This document shows, in pieces, positions 42,678-51,268 of a stretch of DNA of 64,000 nt. The translations under genes and the position numbers were made by a program. The stretch comes from Salinimicrobium profundisediminis (GTDB taxonomy: Bacteria; Bacteroidota; Bacteroidia; Flavobacteriales; Flavobacteriaceae). The DNA lies in NCBI RefSeq assembly GCF_026241755.1, contig NZ_JAPJDA010000022.1, positions 16,591-80,590 of the forward strand, in the 5' to 3' direction. Each line of letters starts with the position of its first letter. Within the stretch, counting starts at the first letter, position 1. Below the pieces are notes generated by a model that had not been told where the DNA came from, made no database searches, and worked only from the letters and a program-made list of their open reading frames with translations.

Positions 42678-43709
42678 ATGAAGCTCTTTTCCAGGCTCAA
42701 AAATTACCTTACTGCAAAACCTGAAGTGAAACTGGCTACCTACCGCAGTTACGGCACCGCCAGCCACCTTTACCTGCTGGGACGCGCCATTGATGATGAT
42801 AACCTGAAGATGCACGAACACCAGAGTTTCTTTAGAACCCTTGGCAACACCTATAAACAGTTTGATAGTTATGAGATTGCAAATGCCGAAGTGACGCTAA
42901 GCCTGCCCGACGGTACTGAGCTTACCACAAAAACCAATGGCGAAGGATATTTTCTCTTTGACAAAACCATTTCTCTTAACCTGAAAGAATTTGCCGATGA
43001 CGGCGGGTGGCTAAAGCTGAAATGTTCCTTTTCAAATGAGGTGCCCAACAGCATCATCACCAATGAGAATAATTTTGAAGCCGAACTGCTAATTCCGCCG
43101 CAAAAGGCCACTTTTGGGGTGATAAGTGATATAGATGATACCATTCTGCACACAGGGGTGACTTCTTTCTTAAAATGGAGGCTCATTAAAAATTCCCTTT
43201 TTAAGAACGCGCATAACAGGATCTCTCTGGAAGGAGCGCCAAAATTTTATCGCGACCTGCATGCAGGGAAAAAAGCAAATGAGCAAAACCCTATAATCTA
43301 CCTGAGTAACAGTCCGTGGAATTTATATGAGTACCTGAAGCTCTTCCTGGAGATCAATGATTTTCCAAAAGGGCCAATTTTGCTTCGGGATTTTCGTACC
43401 CCTTTTGACAGAACACTTAAGCCCGAAAAACCGCATAAACAAAAGGAGATCATCAATATTTTAAAGACCTATCCGCATCTCAATTTTATTCTCATTGGCG
43501 ACAGTGGGGAGCACGATCCTGCTATCTACACCGAAATCGCTGCCCAGTACCCCGACCGTATCCTGGCTATTTACCTGAGAAGCGTAAAGCACCGCCGACA
43601 AATGCGCAGGGTGAGAAGTATTGTAGGTAATTTCGAAACAGTCCCTCTTCTTATGGTCGAAACCTCAGAGCAGGCTCGCGAGCACGCCCGGGAACACGGC
43701 TTTATTTAA
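42678..43709 (+). CDS. App1-family phosphatidate phosphatase-like protein (DUF2183)
   Basis: 343 residues. The N-terminal part (about 1-130) is a beta-sandwich domain; the C-terminal part is a HAD-like phosphatase with FGVISDIDDTILHTGVT (DxDxT nucleophile), YLSNSPWNLYEYL and FILIGDSGEHDPAIYTEIA. The yeast homologue App1 dephosphorylates phosphatidate. No signal peptide, so cytoplasmic or peripheral. It may be co-transcribed with nothing; a hppA terminator precedes it. Confidence 0.88.
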   Translation: MKLFSRLKNYLTAKPEVKLATYRSYGTASHLYLLGRAIDDDNLKMHEHQSFFRTLGNTYKQFDSYEIANAEVTLSLPDGTELTTKTNGEGYFLFDKTISLNLKEFADDGGWLKLKCSFSNEVPNSIITNENNFEAELLIPPQKATFGVISDIDDTILHTGVTSFLKWRLIKNSLFKNAHNRISLEGAPKFYRDLHAGKKANEQNPIIYLSNSPWNLYEYLKLFLEINDFPKGPILLRDFRTPFDRTLKPEKPHKQKEIINILKTYPHLNFILIGDSGEHDPAIYTEIAAQYPDRILAIYLRSVKHRRQMRRVRSIVGNFETVPLLMVETSEQAREHAREHGFI

Positions 43710-43840
43710 GGTAGAAGGAATAATGTTTAAGGAATAAGGCTCTAAAGCACCAGGTCCAAAATTCTAAAAGTTCATTTAAACTTCATCGAAAATGTCCCCT
43801 CCACCGGAGGGAAGCCCGAAGGTCGAAGTAAAACCAGTAA

Positions 43841-43875
43841 CTAACGTCTACCGTCTAAAGTCTACCGTCTACTTA
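43841..43875. repeat. Heptamer array overlapping the dNK stop codon
   Basis: Units ctaacgt, ctaccgt, ctaaagt, ctaccgt, ctactta; the last enters the stop codon of the minus-strand kinase gene (43869-43871). Confidence 0.65.
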
Positions 43876-44486
43876 AAAAGTCCGTTAAGCTCCCCATCTA
43901 CCCTGGTGATGATGTTACCAAGATCTTCAGGGTTATCTACAAAGTTGATATTATCAACATCTATGATGAGCAGGTTACCTTTGTTGTAGTTGTGCACCCA
44001 GGCTTCGTAACGTTCGTTGAGGCGGCTCAGGTAATCTATAGAAATTGAATTTTCATAATCTCTCCCGCGTTTGTGGATTTGGGAAACCAGGTTGGGAATA
44101 CTGCTGCGCAGGTAGATCAACAGGTCTGGGCCCTGCACTACACTTTCCATAAGATCGAAAAGCGACCGGTAGTTTTCGTAGTCGCGGTTGGTCATCAGCC
44201 CCATAGCATGCAGGTTAGGCGCAAAAATATGGGCATCTTCATAGATGGTGCGGTCCTGGATTATCGCCCTTCCGCTTTCCCGAATTTCTAAAATCTGCCT
44301 AAAGCGGCTGTTCAAAAAGTAGATTTGCAGGTTAAAAGACCAGCGTTCCATTTTGTTGTAGAAGTCCTCGAGGTAAGGGTTTTCCAGTACATCTTCATAC
44401 TGGGCTTCCCAGTTAAAATGTTTAGCTAGTGATTTGGTAAGGGTGGTTTTTCCCGCCCCAATATTTCCCGCAATGGCTACGTGCAT
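43869..44486 (-). CDS. Stand-alone deoxynucleoside kinase
   Basis: 205 residues. P-loop AIAGNIGAGKTTLTKSLAKHF, YEDVLENPYLEDFYNKMERWSFNLQIYFLNSRF (substrate-site Glu and Arg), IQDRTIYEDAHIFA (DRS/T-type motif) and lid HKRGRDYENSISIDYL. It phosphorylates deoxynucleosides for salvage. It is a paralogue of the C-terminal domain of the FolK fusion at 9239-10360 but lacks any FolK part. Which nucleoside each prefers cannot be told. Confidence 0.92.
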   Translation of the reverse strand: MHVAIAGNIGAGKTTLTKSLAKHFNWEAQYEDVLENPYLEDFYNKMERWSFNLQIYFLNSRFRQILEIRESGRAIIQDRTIYEDAHIFAPNLHAMGLMTNRDYENYRSLFDLMESVVQGPDLLIYLRSSIPNLVSQIHKRGRDYENSISIDYLSRLNERYEAWVHNYNKGNLLIIDVDNINFVDNPEDLGNIITRVDGELNGLFK

Positions 44487-44591
44487 GTTGAGTGAATTTG
44501 GCTGTTGATAGATGAGTGGTGAAAACTTCAGGTGGTAAATATAAGAGAATTAACAGATGTTTTAAAAACTGAATTCAGATTAATTGCTTCG

Positions 44592-44698
44592 GAAAAATGC
44601 CGTTTTAAAGCAGCAATCTGTAACTGAAGTTTTTAGTTATTGCCATCAAATTCCGAATAATTGCTTCGGAAAAATACCTGTCAAAAATGGCATTTTTG
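44592..44698. repeat. Short direct repeat and 17-bp palindromes
   Basis: ATTGCTTCGGAAAAAT occurs twice (44583-44598 and 44660-44675). A degenerate palindrome is at 44592-44608; a perfect one, CAAAAATGGCATTTTTG, is at 44682-44698, two bases from the DUF6122 stop codon. Confidence 0.6.
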
Positions 44699-44700
44699 GA

Positions 44701-45066
44701 TCATAACCCCTGAAATATTTCCGCAGCTGAACAGGTTTCGCATTTTGAAAGCATCCAGAGGCAGTCAATAAAATCGGTGATCATGTGAAAGGCCAGGCCA
44801 ATCATCACCAACCGAATGATCTTGTGCCTGATGAAAATTGCACCCAGGAAGTAAAGTGGAATCACATATTCCGAATGCAGTACATGGAACCCGATGCTGC
44901 AGCGGCCGGGTTGGAAGATTGGAGTAGCCAGTAGGTGATCTACATCAACCAGCATAGTCGCCAGCAGGATGAGCCAGTATTTTTTCCAGTTCGTTTTGTC
45001 GTACCAGTAAGCAATAGCGCCAATAAAGATAAAGTGGAGGAAGTAATGAGTGAGGGTTTGGAGCAA
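44701..45066 (-). CDS. DUF6122 family membrane protein
   Basis: 121 residues with about four hydrophobic segments (YFLHFIFIGAIAYWY, YWLILLATMLVDVDHLLATPIF, LYFLGAIFI, RLVMIGLAFHMITDFIDCLW). VDVDHLLATPIFQPGRCSIGFHVLH carries Asp/His residues that could bind metal; LAFHMITDFIDCLW adds more. Similar proteins look like small membrane hydrolases but no activity is established. The start is TTG 45066; an in-frame TAA lies three codons upstream and no ATG is near. Confidence 0.8.
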   Translation of the reverse strand: MLQTLTHYFLHFIFIGAIAYWYDKTNWKKYWLILLATMLVDVDHLLATPIFQPGRCSIGFHVLHSEYVIPLYFLGAIFIRHKIIRLVMIGLAFHMITDFIDCLWMLSKCETCSAAEIFQGL

Positions 45067-45184
45067 GGGGATTTAAGTTTAAGATTCAATTTTCAGTCTC
45101 TGATAATTTTCAGTTGAATACTCATATCAAGATTGATAACCAATGCAAGATAATCAGAAATTGGAATAGGGAATAGGGTTGGGC

Positions 45185-45470
45185 TAAAGCCTCTTCAAAA
45201 ATGGCATTTTTGGGACCTATGCTAAAAACCCATTCCTTTTCCCCAACCCTAAAGGGAGGGAATGGGTTTTACATATTGATATTTTTGAAAAAGTTGGGCT
45301 AAAGCCCTTTCTCTCTGTTCTTTTTAATTCTCCGGCTAAAGCCGGAGGTAATTCATGTTTTATGTGGAAGAGATTTAATTGTGGGATTATGCTGTCACCG
45401 GAATTTATGTTCTGCTGCTAAGGTTCCTGCTTTGTCCCCTCCTTCGGAGGGGTGCCCGCGGGGTGGGGGA
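45185..45470. repeat. Composite REP block, copy A
   Basis: Order: palindrome CAAAAATGGCATTTTTG (45196-45212) then GGGACC; a hairpin with arms AACCCATTCC/GGAATGGGTT; GGGCTAAAGCCC; CTCCGGCTAAAGCCGGAG (45330-45347); and CCCCTCCTTCGGAGGGG followed by GTGCCCGCGGGGTGGGG. Copy B at 45601-45884 is nearly identical over the first 170 bases. Confidence 0.8.
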
Positions 45471-45600
45471 CGGCTACACTATATTGTCATCAGGAGCTGT
45501 GATTCTTCCATGTTGTCCCTACAGGACATTTTATTGTATTATTCATACCCGGGGCTTTTGCCCCTCTGGGGCTATGATTTTACTGCTGATATTTTTTGTG

Positions 45601-45884
45601 TAAAGCCTCTTCAAAAATGGCATTTTTGGGACCTATGCTAAAAACCCATTCCTTTTCCCCAACCCTAAAGGGAGGGAATGGGTTTTACATATTGATATTT
45701 TTGAAAAAGTTGGGCTAAAGCCCTTTCTCTCTGTTCTTTTTAATTCTCCGGCTAAAGCCGGAGGTAATTCATGTTGGCATGGAGGGGATTTAATTTTGGG
45801 ATTATGCTGTCATCGGAATTAATGTTGTGCTGCTAAGGCCTCTGCTTTGTCCCCTCCTTCGGAGGGGTGCCCGCAGGGTGGGGT
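45601..45884. repeat. Composite REP block, copy B
   Basis: Same order of modules as copy A about 415 bp upstream, including palindrome 45612-45628 and CTCCGGCTAAAGCCGGAG at 45746-45763. Between copies lies a further phrase, cccggggcttttgcccctctgggg, and short reading frames here are translations of repeats, not genes. The region 45067-46013 has no gene. Confidence 0.8.
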
Positions 45885-46013
45885 GGGAAATGTACTTCCC
45901 GGGCTTTAGCCCTATAACGAGAAATGGATGAACAGTTTGCACTGTCCATCCATCTGCAGACCCAAAATCACTCCCCCAAATGACTTCAGGTCTATATTTA
46001 AAATGGTTAATTC

Positions 46014-46328
46014 TTAGTTGGTTTCAAGGCCACTACAATCCATAGCCTGTATTTGTTCATATGCCTCCTGGTAATAATCTCCCCAATAAGGGCAGTCATT
46101 GAAATCTGCATAAAAGTCAAGGAGTGCATTTTTGTATGCTTCACAATTTGCAGTAGTCTGGTTTTCAGAAAAAGCTGTCAGCGCTGTTGTTACATCTTCG
46201 TATTCGGCTTCAAAATTTGCACATCCGGCAGTATCATCATCGCTTCCGGAGTCATCATCTGAACAGGACTGAAAGCCTGTAAATACTGCGAAAAAGATCA
46301 TTAAAAGAAATATAGATTTGATTTTCAT
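46014..46328 (-). CDS. Small lipoprotein of unknown function
   Basis: 104 residues: signal peptide with lipobox FQSC, then CSDDDSGSDDD, a low-complexity acidic stretch common after the lipid Cys in Bacteroidota surface lipoproteins (consistent with an export signal). The mature domain has four Cys (GCANFEAEYEDV, NCEAYKNALLDF, CPYWGDYY, DCSGLE), likely two disulfides. No family recognised. Confidence 0.7.
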   Translation of the reverse strand: MKIKSIFLLMIFFAVFTGFQSCSDDDSGSDDDTAGCANFEAEYEDVTTALTAFSENQTTANCEAYKNALLDFYADFNDCPYWGDYYQEAYEQIQAMDCSGLETN

Positions 46329-46386
46329 AATTTTAAATTTTGGTTATTTTTGACAATTTGATGCAGGTTTTCAAATTAAGAAGACA

Positions 46387-46740
46387 CTATACATTCCTGA
46401 ACCACTCCTCAAACTTGTCTCCCAGTACAGGTACTGGTTTCAGCTTTCCGTTAATGGAGTTTATAAGCCCCATGATCCATAAATACAACAGGAAGATAGA
46501 ACCAAAGAAACTCACCAGCCAACCCAGGACAGGGATCATTCCCACGGCAAAAACAGCGATGCCACAAACAGTTAATCCTAAAGACTGCTTGATATGGTAG
46601 GCAGCAAATGCATCTTTTTTCTCATTGTTCATCACAAAGGCTATGATTAAACCTATGAAGGTCAAATAAGCGATGACTGCCACTGTAGTATCTTTGGTCT
46701 TATTGTTTTGGGTTTCAGTTTGTGTGTTTCCGGTTTCCAT
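46387..46740 (-). CDS. DUF4870-like small membrane protein
   Basis: 117 residues with three hydrophobic segments (VIAYLTFIGLIIAFVM, SLGLTVCGIAVFAVGMIPVLGWLVSFF, IFLLYLWIMGLINSI), the DUF4870/TIGR-type Tic20-like fold. KDAFAAYHIKQSLGLTV is the conserved loop. Role unknown. It is 58 bp upstream of the small lipoprotein gene on the same strand. Confidence 0.8.
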   Translation of the reverse strand: METGNTQTETQNNKTKDTTVAVIAYLTFIGLIIAFVMNNEKKDAFAAYHIKQSLGLTVCGIAVFAVGMIPVLGWLVSFFGSIFLLYLWIMGLINSINGKLKPVPVLGDKFEEWFRNV

Positions 46741-46838
46741 AGAAGTAATTTTAAGGATTAGAATTAAGGCTCTGGTATCTAATAAGGAGTAGCTTAAAAA
46801 TTGGTTGGTTAGAAAGCTTTTTTCAGAATTATAATGAC

Positions 46839-47348
46839 TTAGATGCTGAATTTCACACCCGCTCCAATCACCAGCTGACTTCCATCTATGATGACATATT
46901 TAACTTCGGCAAAAGGAGTGATGCCGCTTCCAATCTCGAAATTCGCGCCCGCCCCCAGGTTTACACCAAATCTTCCGTCACTGGTTTCCATGGAAGAGTC
47001 CCCAAAAGGTGATTCGTCAAAATCGAATTTTACATGGGTGTAATTGAGTCCCGCAATGCCATAAAAATTCAGGCTTTGGTTTTCTACAAAGTAATAATTG
47101 GCATTTCCGTTTATTTCCCACCAGTTTAAACTCACCCCATATTCATCTTTTGGAAAGTAATAAATGAAGCCGGGAGAGATGTTGAGTTTTTCCATAACAG
47201 GTATCTCAGCATTAACGCCAATTCCCACGTTTTCTATTTCAGTACCATAAGCGACCATGGCCCCAAGCCGGGTATCATTTTGTGCGTTGGTCACAAAGCA
47301 GGTTCCCAGGAAAATTAAAGCGGCAGTAAAAAGTAATTTCGTTCTCAT
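46839..47348 (-). CDS. Outer-membrane beta-barrel protein
   Basis: 169 residues from ATG 47348. Signal peptide (LLFTAALIFLGTCFVTNAQ), then alternating strands ending in an aromatic-poor but typical final strand (LVIGAGVKFSI). Strand-like segments: GIGVNAEIPVMEKLNISPGFIYYFP, NANYYFVENQSLNFYGIAGLNYTHVKFD, GRFGVNLGAGANFEIG. An 8-stranded OmpX/OmpW-like barrel is plausible; function unknown. Confidence 0.75.
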   Translation of the reverse strand: MRTKLLFTAALIFLGTCFVTNAQNDTRLGAMVAYGTEIENVGIGVNAEIPVMEKLNISPGFIYYFPKDEYGVSLNWWEINGNANYYFVENQSLNFYGIAGLNYTHVKFDFDESPFGDSSMETSDGRFGVNLGAGANFEIGSGITPFAEVKYVIIDGSQLVIGAGVKFSI

Positions 47349-47658
47349 TCTGTAATAGTTCAAGGTTAGTTTAGAATTTTTCAGAAGTCATTTTTTTCTG
47401 ATTGATTGGTGTAAAAGTCATAAAATTAGAGGTTTACGGGGGTGGTAAATGAGTGTAAGGCAGTTGTCAATTAGGGAAATACGGGTAAAAATTATTCAAA
47501 GGCTGTTTAAAGAGCTGGCGGTAAGTTATTGTGCTGCCTAACTCATACGGGGTTTTTCCTCAGGCATATCAGTATTTAAGTGGCTGGTTTTTTAAAAGGT
47601 CATTTATTAAACCTATATTTATTAGTATAATCTGTTGATTTTTTGAAGTTTATCCAAT

Positions 47659-48423
47659 ATGAGAGTAGCGATTGTAGACGATGAGGTGCATTGTGTGGAG
47701 GGGTTGGTCCTGCATATTAAGAGCAAATTTCCCGAGGCGGAGATCGTTTTCAAAGGGACCAAACCTGAAGATGCCCTTGTAGCTATTCCCAATGTAAAGC
47801 CGGATTTGCTATTCCTGGATGTGGAAATGCCGGGAATGAATGGCTTTGAATTGCTGGACCAGCTTTCCGAAGAAGATTTTGATGTCATCTTTACCACCGC
47901 ATACAGCCAGTATGCTGCGCAGGCTTTTAAGGCCAGGGCGGTAAATTATCTACTCAAACCCATTGATGAAACCGAATTTATACTGGCGGTGCAGCAATGG
48001 AAGAAAGAAAGGGAATTGAAGAAAGATATTTCTTCAGACAGAATGAATGAGCTGTTGAACTATATGAAAAGGGAAGGCATCCTGAAGAATAAAATAGCGG
48101 TGCCGGTGACCGAAGGATTCGAGTTTATCGAGACAAACGATATTTTATATTGCCAAAGCCAGAATAACTACACATTACTGTTTACTACCAACAACCGAAA
48201 ACTGGTTTTGAGCAAAACCCTAAAGGAATTTGAGAAACTGCTCGATAAATATTTCTTTATCCGAATTCATAAATCCTATCTCATTAATCCGAATTACATG
48301 AAGAAATACTACCGGAATGATGGCGGCTATCTTGTAATGCAGGATGGAAAATCCATCCCTGTGAGCAAAAGTAAAAAGGACCTTATCACAAACTTATTTG
48401 ATGCAATTACCAAAACGGCTTAA
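47659..48423 (+). CDS. LytTR-family response regulator
   Basis: 254 residues. Receiver domain residues 1-120 with acidic D7-D8, phospho-acceptor D54 in LLFLDVEMPGMNGFELL, and Lys in NYLLKPIDETE. A LytTR DNA-binding domain covers about residues 145-250 (IAVPVTEGFEFIETNDILYCQSQNNYTLLF, FFIRIHKSYLINPNYMKKYYRNDGGYLVM, ISVSKSKKDL-like end). It binds direct repeats as a dimer after phosphorylation by the adjacent kinase, whose start codon it overlaps. Confidence 0.93.
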   Translation: MRVAIVDDEVHCVEGLVLHIKSKFPEAEIVFKGTKPEDALVAIPNVKPDLLFLDVEMPGMNGFELLDQLSEEDFDVIFTTAYSQYAAQAFKARAVNYLLKPIDETEFILAVQQWKKERELKKDISSDRMNELLNYMKREGILKNKIAVPVTEGFEFIETNDILYCQSQNNYTLLFTTNNRKLVLSKTLKEFEKLLDKYFFIRIHKSYLINPNYMKKYYRNDGGYLVMQDGKSIPVSKSKKDLITNLFDAITKTA

Positions 48424-50524
48424 TAAAATTTGTGTCATCTTTCTTCTGCGGAAGCTTCTGTTGAATATTTCAAAGAGATTCTACAGTACATCAGGCGTGC
48501 TGGGTTTCCTGTTGATCCTGCTGTTTGCCACCAATGGCTTTTCCCAATCCCGGCTCGATAGCCTTAAAACATCTTTTGAAGCGGAAACCAATGATTCCCT
48601 AAAGGTGGTCTATGGTATACAAATGCTAAGGGAGTTTCACCGGGAAAAGCACACGGAAGAAGAGGAATATGACCTTGCGAGGGGACTTATTCAGAAGGCA
48701 TTAAATACAGGCGATTCCCTGCTATATGCCAGGACGCTTGATAACCTGGGGCTGCTTTACAGGTATCATCAGCGTTACGATGAGTCGCTTTCTTTGCATA
48801 CCAAAGCTTTTGACCTGGTAAAAGACATGGAGGTCGATCCTGTTTTTAAAATGATCTTTGCCAACAATGCAGGAGTGGCAGGGCGTTACAACCAAAAATA
48901 TGATACGGCCGTTTCCTTTTACATGAAGGCCCTGAAGATTGCCGAAAAGGAGAACGATCTTAAAAATATCGCTATAGCCGGGAATGGAATAGGTAACACT
49001 TTGGGGAATATTCCCGGAAGACAGGATGAGGCATTGAGTTACTTTGAACGATCTCTCGAAGCCGAAAAGGAACGGGGCAACAGCCTTGGGGTGGCCATGA
49101 ATTATCTTTCTATAAGCGATTATTATATTGATAAGGAAGAGTATAAAACCGCGCGAAAGTACCTGGATGAACTGCTTGGGATAAACCGGGAGAGAAACGA
49201 CGATTACGGTCTTGCGATCACTTACGAATTCTACGGAAAATCTTACCTGGAAGAGGGGAAGGAGCTGGACAGGGCTGCTTCTTATTTTGAAGATGCCTTA
49301 AGCAGGTTTGAGAAATTGGGAGATGCGCATCAACAGGCGCAGATCCTTGGGAGTTTGGGCGACGTACGCTTCAGGCAGGATAGGTTTGTTGCGGCAAAAG
49401 ATTATTATGAGAGGTCCCTCGAGCTCGCCAAAGATCTCAATCAGCACGGATTGATCATGCAGAATTCCTACCAGCTGTCGAATATACTCGAAAGGCAGCG
49501 GGATCCTTCCGCAGCTTTACAGTACCTCAAACAGGGTAAAGCTTATGAAGACAGCATAAAACTCACGGAACAGAATGTGGAAATAGCGGCCCTCATTCGC
49601 AAATATGACATAGAGAAAAAGGAAGATCATATTCAGCTGCTTGAAAAGGATAAAGCGCTGCAGCAAACCCTGCTGGACAATCAGCAGCAAAAGCTGGAGC
49701 GGCGCAGGATCCTTATGTTACTCCTGGCAACGGGCCTTTTGTTTATCCTGGTCATTTTCCTGTTACAGTACCGGAATATCAAAACAAAGAAGAAGATCAA
49801 CGCCCGTATTCTGAAAGAGGAAAAGGAAAAGATGAAGGCGATCTATGAGCGCAACCTTGCACGGGCAGAGATCCTGGTGACCCGCCTGCGTGTTAATCCT
49901 CATTTTATATTTAATAGCCTCAATGCGATCACTTATTTGATACAAAGCAATCAAAACGCCAAAGCCATGAAATACCTGGTGGTTTTTAGCCGGTATACCA
50001 GGATGGTGCTGGAAACCTCACAAAAGCATGTGGTTCCTTTACCTGAAGAACTTAAGCTGACTCAATATTATCTTACCCTTGAAAAGAACCGTTTTGAAAA
50101 AGACTTCACTTTTGAAATAAAAGGGGAAGATGCGCCCGAAGTTGAAAAGATCCTGATCCCGCCATTGCTGCTACAGCCGCTCATCGAAAATGCCATTTGG
50201 CACGGCCTGCTTCCCAGCAAACGCGAAACCAAGACCCTGCGCCTGGAAGTTATTCCTGAAGGAGAGATCGTCAAGATCATTATCGATGATAATGGCGTGG
50301 GCAGAAGCGGCACAGAAAAAAGATCTTCGGAAAAAGACCATAAAAGCATGGGCATGCAGATCATAAAAGAAAGGATTGAGCTTTTCAACAAAAGTTATCC
50401 CGGCCATATTAATTGTGAGCTTATTGACAAAAAAGATGAGCAGGGACAGCCTGAGGGTACCAGGATCATCTTCAGTCTTGAGCAAAACACCCTCGCCCAG
50501 ACCCCTGTGGAATTCTTGAGCTGA
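48401..50524 (+). CDS. TPR-containing LytS-type sensor histidine kinase
   Basis: 707 residues, start ATG 48401 overlapping the regulator gene by 23 bp. Signal-like hydrophobic segment near residues 33-48 (VLGFLLILLFATNGFSQ), then about six TPR units (residues 50-400), a membrane helix (RRRILMLLLATGLLFILVIFLLQY), coiled coil, and a His_kinase domain with LRVNPHFIFNSLNAITYLIQ (phospho-His) and HATPase motifs IENAIWHGLLPS and DNGVGR. The periplasmic TPR array is the probable sensor. Confidence 0.92.
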   Translation: MQLPKRLNKICVIFLLRKLLLNISKRFYSTSGVLGFLLILLFATNGFSQSRLDSLKTSFEAETNDSLKVVYGIQMLREFHREKHTEEEEYDLARGLIQKALNTGDSLLYARTLDNLGLLYRYHQRYDESLSLHTKAFDLVKDMEVDPVFKMIFANNAGVAGRYNQKYDTAVSFYMKALKIAEKENDLKNIAIAGNGIGNTLGNIPGRQDEALSYFERSLEAEKERGNSLGVAMNYLSISDYYIDKEEYKTARKYLDELLGINRERNDDYGLAITYEFYGKSYLEEGKELDRAASYFEDALSRFEKLGDAHQQAQILGSLGDVRFRQDRFVAAKDYYERSLELAKDLNQHGLIMQNSYQLSNILERQRDPSAALQYLKQGKAYEDSIKLTEQNVEIAALIRKYDIEKKEDHIQLLEKDKALQQTLLDNQQQKLERRRILMLLLATGLLFILVIFLLQYRNIKTKKKINARILKEEKEKMKAIYERNLARAEILVTRLRVNPHFIFNSLNAITYLIQSNQNAKAMKYLVVFSRYTRMVLETSQKHVVPLPEELKLTQYYLTLEKNRFEKDFTFEIKGEDAPEVEKILIPPLLLQPLIENAIWHGLLPSKRETKTLRLEVIPEGEIVKIIIDDNGVGRSGTEKRSSEKDHKSMGMQIIKERIELFNKSYPGHINCELIDKKDEQGQPEGTRIIFSLEQNTLAQTPVEFLS

Positions 50525-51268
50525 TCGATTTAAAGAGGTAGTTCTGGATCAACTGGAGAAATTCCTCTCAAAAATGCCATTTTTGGGACCCCGATCTAAA
50601 AACCCATTCCTTTTCCCCAGCCCTTAAGGGGGAATGGGTTTTGGAAAGAGATATTTAGAATTGGGCTAAATCCCTTTCTCTTTGTCCTTTTTGGTCCTCC
50701 GGCTAAAGCCGGAGGCAATGCATTTCTGTTTTATCCCCTCCTTTGGCGAGGTGCCCGCAGGATGGGTAGGAGAGGTCTAAAATCCATCAATTGCCCCCAC
50801 CTTCAGGTGGAGGATTAATATAAAATTAGTTACAGGACTATAGCCCAATCCGAGCTCCGGAGGGGCGATATATTTCTAGCCCCAGATTTTCATAAGAAGA
50901 ATGAGAGTCCCAGAGGGACGGCATATATTAAAGAGGCAGTTCTGGACCAACTTGGCAAAACCCTCTCAAAAATGCTATTTTGAGACCCCATTCTAAAAAC
51001 TCATTCCTTTTCCCTAACCCGAAAGGGAGGGGCTGGGTTTTAGACAGATATATTTACAATTAGGCTTATATGATTCAAAAAGCTCCTTGTTCTGAAGGAA
51101 AAAGAAAAGCCGAAATCCAAAGGATCCCGGCTTTTCTTTTTTTTAGACCTGGTTCTTGTCTCTTACTTTTTTTCCGGTAAGAGTAAGTCTAAAATCTAAA
51201 ATCTAACGTCTAACAGCTCAGCGGTCTAATCACCCATTATACAATATACATTATACATTATACAATCC
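50525..51268. other. 744-bp spacer: two composite REP blocks, terminator, two heptamer arrays
   Basis: Block C runs from 50555 to about 50766 (palindrome 50569-50585, hairpin, CTCCGGCTAAAGCCGGAG at 50697-50714, then a degraded CCCCTCC module). A shorter block D starts with a degenerate palindrome at 50967-50983. A hairpin AAAGAAAAGCCG/CGGCTTTTCTTT lies at 51101-51139 with a T-tail. Heptamers: agtctaa, aatctaa, aatctaa, cgtctaa (51186-51213) and cattata, caatata, cattata, cattata, caatccc (51235-51269). No gene. Confidence 0.75.

Noticed and set aside
45379..45641. Overlapping 74 and 86 residue frames in the 45-kb spacer
   Set aside because: They run through REP blocks and the repeated CCCCTCC module; composition is that of repeats, not coding sequence.
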